Source: Staphylococcus lugdunensis (lineage in GTDB: Bacteria; Bacillota; Bacilli; Staphylococcales; Staphylococcaceae). From it: a stretch of DNA of 64,000 nt. Shown in pieces: positions 11,265-24,190 of this stretch (positions are counted from its first letter, which is position 1; each line of letters begins with the position of its first letter). The notes beneath the pieces were generated by a model. It ran no database searches, was not told where the DNA came from, and saw nothing but the letters and a program-made list of their open reading frames with translations. Where the stretch lies: positions 877,516 through 941,515 of the forward strand of contig NZ_PPPV01000016.1 in NCBI RefSeq assembly GCF_002901705.1, read 5' to 3'. The translations under genes and the position numbers were made by a program.

Positions 11265-12083
11265 ATGGAAACGTTAAATTCAGTTAATATCCCTAAAAGA
11301 AAAGATGAAACACATAAAGGTGATTACGGCAAAATATTACTCATTGGTGGAACAGTAAATTTAGGTGGCGCAATTATGCTAGCAGCACGCGCTTGTGTTT
11401 TTAGTGGTAGTGGATTGATTACGGTCGCAACGCATCCTACAAACCATTCAGCGTTGCATTCACGTTGCCCAGAAGCCATGGTTATCGATATTAATGACAC
11501 TAAAATGTTGACTAAAATGATTGAAAATACCGATTGTATCCTGATTGGTCCAGGGCTAGGTTGTGATTTTAAAGGCAACAATGCGATTACATTCCTTTTA
11601 CAAAATATTCAGCCTCATCAAACCTTGATTGTTGATGGCGATGCAATTACAATTTTTAGCAAGCTTAAACCAGAAATTCCGACATGTCACGTTATATTTA
11701 CGCCACATCAAAAGGAATGGGAACGTTTAAGTGGTATTCCAATTGAAGAACAAACTTACGAACGTAATCGCGAAGCAGTTGATAAACTTGGTGCAACAGT
11801 TGTCTTAAAAAAACATGGTACAGAAATCTATTTCAAAGAAGAAGATTACAAGCTTACTATTGGTAGCCCAGCAATGGCTACAGGTGGCATGGGTGATACA
11901 CTTGCAGGTATGATTACAAGCTTTGTAGGACAATTTGATAACTATAAAGACGCTGTCACAAGTGCCACATATACACATAGCTACATTGGTGAAAAACTCT
12001 CTGAAAAAATGTACGTTGTACCACCTTCAACTTTAATCAGTAAGATTCCATATGTCATGAAAGAATTAGAAGTTAAAGCATAA
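11265..12083 (+). CDS. nnrD: ADP-dependent NAD(P)H-hydrate dehydratase
   Basis: Repairs damaged (hydrated) NADH and NADPH. The 272-residue ribokinase-like protein shows HKGDYGKILLIGG at the N-terminus, IGPGLG, VDGDAI, FTPHQKEW, LKKHGTEIYF and the catalytic-loop motif TGGMGDTLAGMI. No YjeF N-terminal epimerase domain is fused, as usual in staphylococci. The start has AAAGGAGG six to eight bases upstream. It is the only plus-strand gene on the left arm before oriC and is transcribed towards gyrA. Confidence 0.92.
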   Translation: METLNSVNIPKRKDETHKGDYGKILLIGGTVNLGGAIMLAARACVFSGSGLITVATHPTNHSALHSRCPEAMVIDINDTKMLTKMIENTDCILIGPGLGCDFKGNNAITFLLQNIQPHQTLIVDGDAITIFSKLKPEIPTCHVIFTPHQKEWERLSGIPIEEQTYERNREAVDKLGATVVLKKHGTEIYFKEEDYKLTIGSPAMATGGMGDTLAGMITSFVGQFDNYKDAVTSATYTHSYIGEKLSEKMYVVPPSTLISKIPYVMKELEVKA

Positions 12084-12096
12084 GATTTTAAATTAA

Positions 12097-12126
12097 AACC
12101 ACCCGTTCACACGGGTGGTTTGTTTT
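12097..12126. terminator. Terminator downstream of nnrD
   Basis: AACCACCCGT-TCAC-ACGGGTGGTT is a perfect 10-bp hairpin followed by TGTTTT. It lies between the convergent nnrD and gyrA, so it may serve both. Positions 12127-12239 hold nothing else I recognise. Confidence 0.9.
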
Positions 12127-12239
12127 GCGGCTATAAGCCTTTCATACTGGCCAGCCCTAAAAGGGTACTGACAAGTCAGCCAACTGCACTACTATTCCAG
12201 CAACTCTAGAGCGTTACTATGTTTTCTTTTTATACCAAT

Positions 12240-14921
12240 TTATTCTTCATGATCATCTTCAGTTGCATCACTATGATCTATATCTTCGTTCACACGATCC
12301 ATAAAATCTTGTCTAACATCAATACGATCATCATTTGATGTATTGTCATTATCTTCATGTTCTGCTTCAGGTGCCTCTGTATGAATTGCATCACCTGGTG
12401 CACTATTTTCAATGACTTCTTCACTATCGTTAGTTAATTTATTATCATCTGTCATTGCTTCACTCTGTTCATCATCTTCTGAATCATTTTGTACTTTAGC
12501 AACAGTTGATACAAATTGTTCATTACCTAAACGCATTAATCTTACACCTTGTGCAGCACGACCATTTTGTGAAATATCTTGAACGTCTAATCTAATAATA
12601 ACGCCACCATTTGTGACAATCATTAAATCTTCTTCTCCAGTAACTGTAGTGATACAAACAACGTTACCATTTCGTTCCGTAATCGTAGCAGTCTTAATAC
12701 CTTTACCACCACGATTAGACAAGCGATATTCTCTTACTGGCGTACGTTTACCATAACCATTTTCAGTAACGACTAAGACCTCATCTTCACTTTCTGAATG
12801 AGCAACATCTAAACCTACTACGGTATCTCCTTCTCTTAAAGTGATGCCTTTAACACCGGCAGCAGTACGACCAAGTGGACGTAGCGATGTTTCTGCAAAA
12901 CGAATAAGTGATGCATGTGCTGTACCAATTAAGATATCTTGTTGACCATCTGTTAAGCGTACCGCAATAAGTTCATCATCTTCTTTAAAGCCAATCGCAA
13001 TTTTACCGTTTTTATTGATATGTGAAAAGTTACTTAATGCTGAACGCTTCACAATACCATTTTTAGTAGCAAAAATTAAATAGTTACCTTCGCTTTCTAA
13101 GTCATTGACGGCAATCATGGTACTGATTGATTCATCATTCGCAAGTTCTATTGCATTAACGACTGGAATACCTTTGGATTGGCGAGATAATTCTGGTACT
13201 TCATAGCCTTTAAGTTTGTAGACACGACCCTTATTCGTAAAGAAGAGCACATGGTCATGTGTACTTAACGTAACCAATTGGCTAACAAAGTCTTCTTCTA
13301 ATGTATTCATACCTTGCACACCTCTGCCGCCTCTATTTTGAGCACGGTAAGTTGATACTGGTAATCGTTTAATGTAGTTATTATGACTTAACGTAATCAC
13401 GATTTGTTCTTCAGGAATGAGGTCTTCATCCTCAATATTATCAATGCCACCTAACTGAATTTCCGTACGACGTTCATCACCAAAACGCTCTTTAATTTCA
13501 GTCAGTTCATCACGCACTAATTGTAATAAGACCTCTTCATCAGCTAAAATTCGTTCAAGTTCATCGATATATGCCAATAATTCATTATATTCCGCTTCGA
13601 TTTTATCTCGTTCTAATCCAGTTAAACGGCGCAAACGCATATCTAAAATTGCTTGAGCTTGTCGCTCAGTTAACTTAAAGCGTTCTTGTAAACTAGTCAT
13701 TGCCACTTTGTCCGTCTCTGACTCGCGGATAGTGCTAATAATTTCATCAATATGATCTAACGCAATACGTAAACCTTCAAGGATGTGGGCACGATCTTTT
13801 GCTTTTCTTAAGTTATATTCTGTACGACGACGTACAACAACCTTTTGATGTTCTAAATATTGTACTAATGCTTCTTTTAAGTTAATTAACTTAGGTCGCC
13901 CATCAACAAGGGCAATCATATTCGCACCAAATGATGTTTGTAATGGCGTTAACTTGTATAAATTATTTAGAATTACGTTGGCATTAGCATCTTTACGAAT
14001 ATCAATTACAACTCTTACACCGGTGCGTAAGCTTGTTTCATCACGTAAATCAGTAATACCGTCTACTTTTTTATCACGTACCAATTCAGCAATTTTTTCA
14101 ATCATACGAGCTTTGTTAACTTGATAAGGAATTTCTGTGACGACTATACGCTGACGACCGCCACCACGTTCTTCAATTTCTGCGCGTGCACGCATTTGAA
14201 TGGAACCTCGACCTGTTTCATATGCACGACGAATACCACTTTTTCCTAAAATTATACCAGAGGTTGGGAAGTCCGGACCTTTAATATCTTCCATTAATTC
14301 AGCAATGGTTATGTCTGGGTTCTTACTGAGATTTAACACACCATCAATGACTTCAGTTAAATTATGTGGAGGAATGTTAGTAGCCATACCTACTGCAATA
14401 CCTGATGCACCGTTAACTAATAAGTTAGGGAAGCGTGCTGGTAAGACTGCCGGCTCTCTTTCAGTACCATCATAATTATCTAAAAAGTCAATCGTGTCTT
14501 TATTGATGTCTCGAAGAAGTTCTAGCGTAATTTTAGTCATTTTTGCTTCGGTGTAACGCATTGCTGCAGCGCCATCACCATCCATAGAACCAAAGTTACC
14601 TTGACCATCTACGAGCGGATAACGATAGCTAAACGTTTGCGCCATTCTAACCATTGCATCATAAATTGACGAGTCACCATGAGGGTGATATTTCCCCATT
14701 ACATCACCCACGATACGTGCTGATTTCTTATATGGTTTATCTGGTGTCATACCTTGTTCATTTAAACCGTATAGTATACGTCTGTGTACAGGTTTCAAAC
14801 CATCTCGAACATCAGGTAAAGCACGTGAAACGATAACACTCATGGCGTAGTCTAAGAATGATTCTCGCATTTCACTGGTTATATTTCGTTCATTAATTCT
14901 TGATTGTGGTAAGTCAGCCAT
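12240..14921 (-). CDS. gyrA: DNA gyrase subunit A
   Basis: Breakage-reunion subunit of gyrase, which introduces negative supercoils with GyrB. The chosen ATG (893 residues, [13 protein letters not shown]) has GAAGGAGG eight bases upstream; an in-frame start 18 bases earlier is less likely. The catalytic Tyr lies in [11 protein letters not shown], the GyrA box is [10 protein letters not shown], and six C-terminal beta-pinwheel repeats follow. The tail from about residue 800 is very acidic. In the quinolone region [12 protein letters not shown] the first Ser (S84 equivalent) is wild type and the residue equivalent to S. aureus Glu88 is Asp. Confidence 0.97.
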   Translation of the reverse strand: MADLPQSRINERNITSEMRESFLDYAMSVIVSRALPDVRDGLKPVHRRILYGLNEQGMTPDKPYKKSARIVGDVMGKYHPHGDSSIYDAMVRMAQTFSYRYPLVDGQGNFGSMDGDGAAAMRYTEAKMTKITLELLRDINKDTIDFLDNYDGTEREPAVLPARFPNLLVNGASGIAVGMATNIPPHNLTEVIDGVLNLSKNPDITIAELMEDIKGPDFPTSGIILGKSGIRRAYETGRGSIQMRARAEIEERGGGRQRIVVTEIPYQVNKARMIEKIAELVRDKKVDGITDLRDETSLRTGVRVVIDIRKDANANVILNNLYKLTPLQTSFGANMIALVDGRPKLINLKEALVQYLEHQKVVVRRRTEYNLRKAKDRAHILEGLRIALDHIDEIISTIRESETDKVAMTSLQERFKLTERQAQAILDMRLRRLTGLERDKIEAEYNELLAYIDELERILADEEVLLQLVRDELTEIKERFGDERRTEIQLGGIDNIEDEDLIPEEQIVITLSHNNYIKRLPVSTYRAQNRGGRGVQGMNTLEEDFVSQLVTLSTHDHVLFFTNKGRVYKLKGYEVPELSRQSKGIPVVNAIELANDESISTMIAVNDLESEGNYLIFATKNGIVKRSALSNFSHINKNGKIAIGFKEDDELIAVRLTDGQQDILIGTAHASLIRFAETSLRPLGRTAAGVKGITLREGDTVVGLDVAHSESEDEVLVVTENGYGKRTPVREYRLSNRGGKGIKTATITERNGNVVCITTVTGEEDLMIVTNGGVIIRLDVQDISQNGRAAQGVRLMRLGNEQFVSTVAKVQNDSEDDEQSEAMTDDNKLTNDSEEVIENSAPGDAIHTEAPEAEHEDNDNTSNDDRIDVRQDFMDRVNEDIDHSDATEDDHEE

Positions 14922-14957
14922 CAAGAAATCCTCCTTCAAAAGTTCATTTCATAGTGC

Positions 14958-16901
<1,944 letters not shown>

Positions 16902-18017
16902 TTACTTAATAATTTCACCTTGTTTAATGCGATATAACCTTGCATTATTCATAATGTCATGGTCGATACCGTCTACCGATGTTGTCGTTACAAATGTTTG
17001 TACTTTATGTTGAATCGTACTTAATAAATGTGTTTGTCTCGAATCATCTAATTCACTTAAAACGTCATCCAGTAATAAGATTGGATATTCCCCAACTTCA
17101 ATATTCATTAATTCAATTTCTGCTAGTTTAATTGATAACGCCGTCGTACGTTGTTGACCTTGTGAACCATAAGTCTGTGCATCCATGCTATTTACATTAA
17201 ATCCCAAATCGTCTCTATGCGGACCGAAAAGACAAACACCACGATCAATTTCTCTATCAAGATTGTCATTTAAAAACGTAATTACTTCTGACAATAAAAT
17301 AGATTCATCTTGGCTTGTATCACTTAATTTAATACTTGGTAAATAATTAAGTGATAACGCTTCTTTATCGTTTGTTATTCCCGCATGGATGGGCTGTGCT
17401 AGAGCTTCTAAATCATGAATAAAATGCTCGCGTCTTAAAGTGACATTTAATGCATATTGCGCAAACTGTTGATTTAGGACTTCTAACATAGTGACGTCCG
17501 TCTTATGTCCGTATTGTAACTGCTTTAAGTAATTATTCTTTTGTTTAAGAATACGCTGATACTGAGCCAAATCATTCAGATATACTGCTGATATTTGTCC
17601 TAATTCCATATCGATAAATCGACGTCTTATTTGTGGAGACCCCTTAACAATATTTAAATCTTCAGGTGCAAAAAGAACCACGTTTAAATGACCGACATAT
17701 TGAGTTAGTCGACTTTGTTCTAAGTGGTTCACTTTAACTTGTTTGCCCTTTTTAGTTATAAACATTGTTAGTGGCATTGTTCCGTGGCGATAATTTAGCT
17801 CACCTTCTATTTTAGCATACTCAGCTTTAAAACGTATAAGCTCTTTGTCATTTGAAGTACGGTGGCTTTTAGCCAATGCCAAAGTATAAATTGATTCAAG
17901 TAAATTCGTCTTCCCTTGAGCGTTCTCACCAATAAGGATATTCACTTCTGGATGACAATTTAACGTAACTGCTTCATAGTTACGATAGTTTTCTAATTGG
18001 AGTGTTTTTAATTTCAT
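16902..18017 (-). CDS. recF: DNA replication and repair protein RecF
   Basis: SMC-like ATPase that loads RecA at single-strand gaps with RecO and RecR. 371 residues, the normal length. It shows Walker [14 protein letters not shown] near residue 30, the signature region [17 protein letters not shown] and Walker [12 protein letters not shown]. Its start overlaps the yaaA stop by four bases, indicating coupling. Confidence 0.96.
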   Translation of the reverse strand: MKLKTLQLENYRNYEAVTLNCHPEVNILIGENAQGKTNLLESIYTLALAKSHRTSNDKELIRFKAEYAKIEGELNYRHGTMPLTMFITKKGKQVKVNHLEQSRLTQYVGHLNVVLFAPEDLNIVKGSPQIRRRFIDMELGQISAVYLNDLAQYQRILKQKNNYLKQLQYGHKTDVTMLEVLNQQFAQYALNVTLRREHFIHDLEALAQPIHAGITNDKEALSLNYLPSIKLSDTSQDESILLSEVITFLNDNLDREIDRGVCLFGPHRDDLGFNVNSMDAQTYGSQGQQRTTALSIKLAEIELMNIEVGEYPILLLDDVLSELDDSRQTHLLSTIQHKVQTFVTTTSVDGIDHDIMNNARLYRIKQGEIIK

Positions 18018-18256
18018 TGTTCACCTTGATGAATGATAATGAAGTCGTCTATTTCAGAAATTTCTGGAATAGCAATGCAATCATGATGTGTTAATTTTTT
18101 ACCACGACGTGTTTCTCGACTTCCATTAATCAAGACTTCAACATCTTGGAGAAACCATTTTGCTTGTCCACCAGATTCAATAATACCCTCAGTCTTCAAA
18201 AATTGACCTAAAGTAATGTCTCCTGCAACAGCAATTTCTTGAACCAAATTAATCAC
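18014..18256 (-). CDS. yaaA: S4-domain RNA-binding protein YaaA
   Basis: An 80-residue protein with one S4-like RNA-binding domain ([23 protein letters not shown]...[15 protein letters not shown]). YaaA-type proteins are linked to ribosome assembly in Bacillus. Its place between dnaN and recF is conserved in Firmicutes. The frame is short but fully typical. Confidence 0.9.
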   Translation of the reverse strand: MINLVQEIAVAGDITLGQFLKTEGIIESGGQAKWFLQDVEVLINGSRETRRGKKLTHHDCIAIPEISEIDDFIIIHQGEQ

Positions 18257-18486
18257 TCCGTTTCTTTTTCATATCATTAGTATATTATACCTGTTTTATC
18301 AGGAAATTTCATTTAAAAGAAAGTGTGTAAGCGCTTAACAAATAATTTATTTTGTTATTTACAATAAAAAATGATGCAATACAGTAAAAATGAGAATAAG
18401 TAGAGGTTTAAAGTAGCTTATATCGTTTTTTTGCATTTTAAAGGGGCATACAACGCGTTTAACATATTTACTAAAACTTCATCATA

Positions 18487-18575
18487 AATTAAAAATTAGC
18501 CTCTAATTTAAGCTCTTAGAGGCTTTATATGAAGCATTGATAAACAAAAGAAAGCAAGATTGCTCTCTTTTGTTT
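18487..18575 (-). terminator. Two tandem hairpins downstream of dnaN
   Basis: The dnaN-proximal hairpin (18542-18575) pairs AAACAAAAGA with TCTTTTGTTT around an inner AGCAA/TTGCT stem. The distal one (18498-18524) pairs AGCCTCTAA with TTAGAGGCT and is followed on the minus strand by AATTTTTAATTT. Together they probably end dnaA-dnaN transcripts. The rest of the 350-base gap (18257-18486) is AT-rich and presumably holds the yaaA-recF-gyrBA promoter, which I cannot place with confidence. Confidence 0.7.
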
Positions 18576-18606
18576 GATTTGAACTAAATCATATACGCTA
18601 TGTGTT

Positions 18607-19740
18607 TTAATATGTGCGAATTGGCAAGATAAGCTGTGTTACTGAGTCATCGGCTTTAGGTTTTAAAATGAATGGTTTCATTGTTCCAAAGAATTCTATT
18701 TCTACTTCATCATTATCAATGGCTTTTAACGCATCCATCATGTATTTAGAATTAAATGAAATTTTTAAATTTCCGCCCTCAACATTGGTTGCATTTACTT
18801 CTTCTTTAACTGTACCAATTTCAGGAGATGTTGAAGATAATTCAACGACGTCATTTCCTGTACTTAATTTAATGACATTATTTCCACCTTCACGTGCTAA
18901 TAATGACGCACGATCAATCGCATGATAAAACTCACCATTATCAATGCCTAATTTGATTTCATAATTTTCAGGGAACAAGCGTGTTGTATCTGGATAATGT
19001 CCTTCTAACAAACGAGATGTGAAGTTGATATGGCCAACTTTAAATAAAACTTGGTTTTGTGCAAAAAAGATATCAATATCTTCTTCACTATCACTCATAA
19101 TTTTATTTAATTCAGATAAAGCCTTTCCTGGAATGATGACATTTTTATTTTCTGAGTTATCTTCTAACTGCAATTTTCTAACAGCCAAACGATGTGAATC
19201 GGTTGCTGTGCATATTAATTCATTATCTTGTATAAGCCAGTTAACCCCAGTTAATACTGGTCGTGTTTCTGAGGTGGACACTGCGAAATTCGTTTGTGCT
19301 ATCACATTTTTTAGTACTTTAACCGATAGTTGAATCGCATCGTCTCTTGAAACTTGTGGTAATAGTGGATATTGATCTGGATCTAAGCCACTAAGATTGA
19401 ATTCAGAATGTCCAGATGTAATAAGTGTTTGAAATTGTTCGTTTGTAGATAGTTTAACTTCATTTCCTGGTAACTTTTTAATGATATCAACGAAGAAACG
19501 ACCAGGAAGTACAACTGAACCAGTCTCAGAAATGGTAACAATATCTTCACCATCTACTTGTTTGGGTATTGTAATTTCAATAGATATCTCTGAATCTGAA
19601 CCGGTCAAAATCACTTCATTATCTTTAGCATCAATTTTAATACCAGTTAAAATCGGTAATGTTGTTCTAGGTGAGATTGCTTTTAACGTATCATTGAGTT
19701 GTGTAATAAAGTAATCTCGTTTTATTGTGAATTCCATCAT
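18607..19740 (-). CDS. dnaN: DNA polymerase III beta clamp
   Basis: Ring-shaped sliding clamp that tethers the polymerase to DNA. 377 residues beginning MMEFTIKRDY, identical in layout to the S. aureus protein, with three similar domains of about 120 residues each and the conserved end VTQLILPIRTY. AAGGAGTTTAATTTA precedes the ATG. It follows dnaA in the standard order. Confidence 0.97.
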   Translation of the reverse strand: MMEFTIKRDYFITQLNDTLKAISPRTTLPILTGIKIDAKDNEVILTGSDSEISIEITIPKQVDGEDIVTISETGSVVLPGRFFVDIIKKLPGNEVKLSTNEQFQTLITSGHSEFNLSGLDPDQYPLLPQVSRDDAIQLSVKVLKNVIAQTNFAVSTSETRPVLTGVNWLIQDNELICTATDSHRLAVRKLQLEDNSENKNVIIPGKALSELNKIMSDSEEDIDIFFAQNQVLFKVGHINFTSRLLEGHYPDTTRLFPENYEIKLGIDNGEFYHAIDRASLLAREGGNNVIKLSTGNDVVELSSTSPEIGTVKEEVNATNVEGGNLKISFNSKYMMDALKAIDNDEVEIEFFGTMKPFILKPKADDSVTQLILPIRTY

Positions 19741-19812
19741 TAAATTAAACTCCTTCCAGTCGTTTATATATGATTATATAGGTTTTAAATTCATAGTAAT
19801 AGTAGTAGGGCT

Positions 19813-19913
19813 TGTGGATTAGTGGATAAGTCTCTCAATCATTGATGATAGCTAAGTTATGCACATGTGGATAAACTGTGTACTGTGTGTATGACTTTTA
19901 CACATTATCCACA
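19813..19913. other. oriC, dnaN-side DnaA-box cluster
   Basis: The dnaA-dnaN gap contains two perfect 9-mer DnaA boxes: TGTGGATAA at 19866-19874 and TTATCCACA at 19905-19913. Near matches are TGTGGATTA at 19813-19821 and AGTGGATAA at 19821-19829. In Bacillus the equivalent gap holds the unwinding element. The AT-rich stretch 19915-19990 next to the boxes is the best candidate for it here, by inference. Confidence 0.8.
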
Positions 19914-20026
19914 AAATCACATTATCGTATTTTAAATATATAGTCTCATTTAAGAAATATTACAGTTATATATTCCCATAAATTGACGGGCTAATCTATA
20001 GCTAAACAATGAAAATAATTTCCCAC

Positions 20027-21394
20027 TTATTGATTCCTAATTTCTTTTTCAAGATTTTCTACTTCTTGTTTGAAAGTTGAATCGGTTTTAATATCATTTG
20101 CAATCTTCTCATGCGCATGAATAACTGTCGTATGGTCACGTCCTCCGAATTCTTCACCTATTTTAGGCAATGAGAAATCAGTAAGTTCGCGAGACAGATA
20201 CATTGCAATTTGTCTTGGATATGCAATGGATTTGGTACGTTTCTTTGCACTAAAATCTTCAATCCGTACACTATAGTACTGGCCAACAACTTTTTGAATA
20301 TCTTGTATTGTTATTTTCTTAGATTTTGGAACTTGAATGATATCTTTGAGTGCTTCAGCAGTGAGTTCAGTAGTAATAGGTCGTCCTTGCAACTGAGAAT
20401 AAGCTAATAATCTGGTTAGTGCACCTTCTAATTCTCTAATATTTGATTGAATTTGATTAGCTATATAGTTTAAGGCTTCCATTGGTATTTCTAAGTTTTC
20501 TTCTTCCATTTTCTTTTGTAAGATTGCCATACGTGTTTCATAATCTGGTGGTGTAATATCAACGATTAATCCCCATTCAAAGCGCGAGCGTAAGCGATCT
20601 TCCAATTTAGCGATTTCCTTTGGAGGACGGTCACTAGAAATAACGATTTGCTTATTATTTTGATGTAATTCATTGAATGTATGGAAGAACTCTTCTTGTG
20701 TTTGCTCTTTGTTTTGAATAAATTGAATATCATCGATTAACAGCACATCAATATTTCGATATTTTTCACGAAAGGCTTCATTTTCGCCGTCACGAATAGA
20801 TTTGATAAATTCATTTGTAAATTTTTCACTAGAAGTATAAAGCACTTTGGCATTAGGATTATTACTTAAAACATGATGTCCAATTGCATGCATTAAATGT
20901 GTTTTACCTAGTCCAACACCACCATAGATAAATAAAGGATTGTATGCTTCGGCAGGCGCTTCAGCAACTGCTAAACTTGCGGCATGCGGAAATCTATTAC
21001 CTGGCCCAATGACAAATGTATCGAAGGTATTATGTGTATTAAATTGATCAGTACCTACGTGCGCGTCATGTTCATCCTCTGCTTTAGCTTTTGATGATGC
21101 AGGCGCTTTTTTAGATGCTGAATCCCCTTCACTAACAATTTCAGCAAGTTGTTCGGCTGTAAGAAACTTAGGTGTAATATCTAATCCCATTATCTCTGAA
21201 AAGATGGATTCGAATATGGCTGAGTACTTTTGGTTGAGCCAACTAGCATAAAATTCATAACCAACAAGCACAATTGCTGTATTATTTTCAATTTTGTATA
21301 GTTCCGAATCTTTTAAAAAGGTGTTCATGCTTGTTTCTGAAATATGTAACTTTGCTGCTTCTAAAACTTTTTCCCAGATTTCTTGTTCTGACAT
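20027..21394 (-). CDS. dnaA: Chromosomal replication initiator DnaA
   Basis: AAA+ initiator that binds the DnaA boxes on both sides of its own gene. The chosen ATG gives 455 residues ([11 protein letters not shown]); GATGGAG lies upstream, and a 12-codon upstream extension lacks a ribosome site. Domain I covers about residues 1-85, a variable acidic and Ser/Ala-rich linker about 86-115, and the AAA+ domain follows with Walker [11 protein letters not shown] and Walker [10 protein letters not shown]. The domain IV signature is [15 protein letters not shown]. Domain I and the linker look more divergent from the S. aureus protein I remember than the rest does. Confidence 0.97.
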   Translation of the reverse strand: MSEQEIWEKVLEAAKLHISETSMNTFLKDSELYKIENNTAIVLVGYEFYASWLNQKYSAIFESIFSEIMGLDITPKFLTAEQLAEIVSEGDSASKKAPASSKAKAEDEHDAHVGTDQFNTHNTFDTFVIGPGNRFPHAASLAVAEAPAEAYNPLFIYGGVGLGKTHLMHAIGHHVLSNNPNAKVLYTSSEKFTNEFIKSIRDGENEAFREKYRNIDVLLIDDIQFIQNKEQTQEEFFHTFNELHQNNKQIVISSDRPPKEIAKLEDRLRSRFEWGLIVDITPPDYETRMAILQKKMEEENLEIPMEALNYIANQIQSNIRELEGALTRLLAYSQLQGRPITTELTAEALKDIIQVPKSKKITIQDIQKVVGQYYSVRIEDFSAKKRTKSIAYPRQIAMYLSRELTDFSLPKIGEEFGGRDHTTVIHAHEKIANDIKTDSTFKQEVENLEKEIRNQ

Positions 21395-21422
21395 AAAAAC
21401 TCCATCTTTCTTTAATTTTGAC

Positions 21423-21730
21423 TTATACACAAAATTCAGTATGGTGGATAAAGATAATCACAATATGTTAATAATTATCCACAAGTTAATCACAAATAGT
21501 GGATAACTCACTTAGTTTATCACTTTATTCACAACCAAATTGTATATAATTTGAATAAATAACCCCTTATAAAATCAATATTCGAGCAACTTATCCACAC
21601 AATTATAATTGTTAAGCTTAGAACATGTCAAATAACTGTGAATATGTGGTTAAATCGAGCGTAACTATGTGCATAACTGCAAAATTATCCACAACTTATT
21701 TGGTTGTTTTTGTGTATAAGTGGATAACTT
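21423..21730. other. oriC, rpmH-side DnaA-box cluster
   Basis: The dnaA-rpmH gap has three perfect TTATCCACA boxes (21475-21483, 21591-21599, 21685-21693). One-mismatch boxes lie at 21423 (TTATACACA), 21443 (GGTGGATAA), 21498 (AGTGGATAA), 21525 (TTATTCACA), 21645 (TGTGGTTAA), 21711 (TGTGTATAA) and 21719 (AGTGGATAA). This is the second half of a bipartite origin. Positions 21731-22044 hold the rpmH leader, in which I recognise nothing specific. Confidence 0.9.
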
Positions 21731-22044
21731 ATGCACGTCTCATATTTTGACGATAACAGTTACGGGAAATAATTATACTGATTGCTTTTAAATTGAAATA
21801 TATGTAGTGTTTATTTTCATTAAAACTGTGATGAAAATATTTTTGGTGTTCAGCTAAAACTATCTTGCTTTATAAAAAGTATTTTGTTATATTGTAGTAG
21901 TTGCTTGAATTATGACTAGATAAAACGAAAACAAATGAAGATTTCTGATAAACAGAAATGATATTTATCTATTAAAATAATCAGTTTCATTGGCTCAGGT
22001 GAATGAAAAGAGTTAGTTATTAGTTAAAGATGGAGGTGTTTTGC

Positions 22045-22182
22045 ATGGTAAAACGTACTTATCAACCAAATAAACGTAAACACAGTAAAGTGCACGGTTT
22101 CAGAAAACGTATGAGCACTAAAAACGGCCGCAAAGTATTGGCGCGTCGTCGTCGTAAAGGTCGCAAAGTTTTATCAGCATAA
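22045..22182 (+). CDS. rpmH: 50S ribosomal protein bL34
   Basis: A 45-residue, highly basic protein ([19 protein letters not shown]...[12 protein letters not shown]), the standard bL34 of staphylococci. GATGGAGG lies nine bases upstream of the ATG. It is the first plus-strand gene to the right of oriC and is followed at once by a terminator, so rnpA expression depends on read-through or a separate promoter. Confidence 0.98.
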
Positions 22183-22212
22183 GATCACTGATTCATCAGT
22201 GGTCTTTTTTTT
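22183..22212 (+). terminator. Terminator between rpmH and rnpA
   Basis: GATCACTGA-TTCA-TCAGTGGTC (one G-T pair) followed by eight T. It begins one base after the rpmH stop codon. Confidence 0.9.
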
Positions 22213-22261
22213 CGTTTAGAATGTATTATATTAAAATAAGATAATGAATTAAGCGAGTGAT

Positions 22262-22609
22262 GTGGACGTGGAAAAAGCATATCGAATTAAAAAAAATGCT
22301 GATTTTCAATTGATTTATCGCCATGGAAAGTCAGTAGCAAACAGACAATTTGTCGTATACACATATCAGAATCAGATAGCTCATTTTCGCTTAGGTATCA
22401 GTGTTTCTAAGAAGATTGGGAATGCAGTGATACGCAATAAGATTAAACGTGCGATCAGAGAGAATTTTAAAGTACACAAACAAGATATTATTGCCAAAGA
22501 CATCATTGTTATTGCTAGGCATCCAGCTAAAAATATGACGACTTTAGAAATTCAAAGAAGTTTGGAACATGTCTTAAAAATAGCTAAAGTATTTAATAAA
22601 AAAATTTAG
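22262..22609 (+). CDS. rnpA: Ribonuclease P protein component
   Basis: Protein subunit that assists the catalytic RNA in 5' processing of tRNA precursors. 115 residues with the conserved RNR-type motif IRNKIKRAIRENF. The start is a GTG (second possible GTG six bases on), and the ribosome site is poor (AAGCGAGTGAT). The chosen start gives four residues before KAYRIKKN, as in S. aureus. Confidence 0.95.
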   Translation: MDVEKAYRIKKNADFQLIYRHGKSVANRQFVVYTYQNQIAHFRLGISVSKKIGNAVIRNKIKRAIRENFKVHKQDIIAKDIIVIARHPAKNMTTLEIQRSLEHVLKIAKVFNKKI

Positions 22610-22621
22610 CAAGATGAAATA

Positions 22622-22656
22622 ATTAGACATCCGTAAGTATAACGTCAGACAAACCG
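22622..22656 (-). repeat. Short dispersed repeat, copy B
   Basis: Read on the minus strand it is GTTTGTCTGACGTTA, then TACTTACGG, then ATGTCTAA. It shares the first 15 and last 8 bases with the copy at 9245-9277 at the same spacing. It lies between rnpA and mnmE. Confidence 0.6.
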
Positions 22657-22758
22657 AACACTTACCTAAAGATATAAAGCGGGATACTCGCAATTTAAAA
22701 TGAAACAATTTACAATGTTAAAATGAAATTTTACTTGAATAAGGAGGCGAGTAGCGTT

Positions 22759-24138
22759 ATGGATTTCGATACAATTACTAGTATTTCGACACCGATGGGA
22801 GAAGGTGCTATTGGAATAGTCAGACTATCAGGACCACAAGCAATTGAAATCGGTGATAAGCTTTATAAAGGGAAATACAAATTAGCTGAAGTCGATTCTC
22901 ATACGATAAACTACGGTCATATTGTTGATCCTGAAACGAATGAAGTAGTAGAAGAAGTAATGATATCTGTATTACGTGCGCCTAAAACGTTTACTAGAGA
23001 AGATATCATTGAAATTAATTGTCACGGCGGCATATTGACCATTAATCGCGTGTTAGAATTGACTATGACTCATGGTGCAAGGATGGCTGAACCAGGAGAA
23101 TATTCTAAACGTGCCTTTTTAAATGGACGGATAGACTTATCACAAGCAGAAGCAGTTATGGATTTTATTCGCTCTAAAACAGACCGCGCATCAAAAGTTG
23201 CGATGAATCAAATTGAAGGGCGTTTAAGTGATTTAATAAAACGACAGCGACAATCTATTTTAGAAATATTGGCACAGGTAGAAGTGAATATCGATTATCC
23301 TGAATACGATGATGTCGAAGATGCTACGACCGAATTTTTATTGGAACAATCTAAAAATATTAAAGCCGAGATTGACAAGTTATTAGAGACAGGTGCTCAA
23401 GGTAAGATCATGCGAGAAGGTTTATCAACAGTTATCGTTGGTAAGCCAAACGTAGGCAAGTCTTCAATGCTTAACAACCTTATTCAAGATAATAAAGCAA
23501 TCGTGACCGAAGTTGCAGGAACAACACGTGATGTGTTAGAAGAATACGTTAACGTAAGAGGTGTACCATTAAGATTAGTTGATACAGCAGGTATTAGAGA
23601 CACAGAAGACATAGTAGAAAAAATAGGTGTTGAACGTTCTCGTAAAGCTTTAAGTCAAGCCGATTTAATTTTGTTTGTTCTTAATTATAATGAGCCTTTA
23701 ACAAAAGAAGATCGTACTTTATTTGAAGTAATTAAAAACGAAGATGTTATCGTAATTGTTAATAAAACAGATTTAGTACAGCAATTAAACATTGAAGAAG
23801 TTCAGGAAATGATTGGTAATAAACCATTGATACAAACATCTATGCTTAAACAAGAAGGTATAGATGAACTTGAAATTCAAATACGAGATTTATTTTTTGG
23901 TGGCGATGTTCAAAATCAAGATATGACATATGTTTCTAATTCACGTCATATCGCATTGCTCAAACAGGCAAGACATGCAATTCAAGATGCTATTGACGCT
24001 GCTGAATCTGGCGTTCCAATGGATATGGTACAAATAGATTTAACACGAACATGGGAAATTTTAGGTGAAATCATTGGTGAATCAGCTAGTGATGAACTTA
24101 TTAATCAGTTATTTAGTCAATTCTGTTTAGGAAAATAA
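22759..24138 (+). CDS. mnmE: tRNA modification GTPase MnmE
   Basis: With MnmG it installs the carboxymethylaminomethyl group at U34 of certain tRNAs. The chosen ATG (459 residues, [10 protein letters not shown]) has AAGGAGG; a 12-codon upstream extension is rejected. Domains are an N-terminal folate-binding domain (about 1-120), a helical domain, and an inserted Ras-like G domain from about 220 (G1 [10 protein letters not shown]3 DTAGI, G4 NKTD). The C-terminal Cys motif is FCLGK. It is followed 52 bases on by mnmG. Confidence 0.97.
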   Translation: MDFDTITSISTPMGEGAIGIVRLSGPQAIEIGDKLYKGKYKLAEVDSHTINYGHIVDPETNEVVEEVMISVLRAPKTFTREDIIEINCHGGILTINRVLELTMTHGARMAEPGEYSKRAFLNGRIDLSQAEAVMDFIRSKTDRASKVAMNQIEGRLSDLIKRQRQSILEILAQVEVNIDYPEYDDVEDATTEFLLEQSKNIKAEIDKLLETGAQGKIMREGLSTVIVGKPNVGKSSMLNNLIQDNKAIVTEVAGTTRDVLEEYVNVRGVPLRLVDTAGIRDTEDIVEKIGVERSRKALSQADLILFVLNYNEPLTKEDRTLFEVIKNEDVIVIVNKTDLVQQLNIEEVQEMIGNKPLIQTSMLKQEGIDELEIQIRDLFFGGDVQNQDMTYVSNSRHIALLKQARHAIQDAIDAAESGVPMDMVQIDLTRTWEILGEIIGESASDELINQLFSQFCLGK

Positions 24139-24190
24139 ATAAGTGGATTGGTAGTCTATAAATATGTAAATGGAAAAGGGAGGTTGAATC

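Noticed and set aside
22723..22758. Upstream start for mnmE
   Set aside because: The extension runs through the AAGGAGG ribosome site of the real start at 22759 and is not part of known MnmE proteins.
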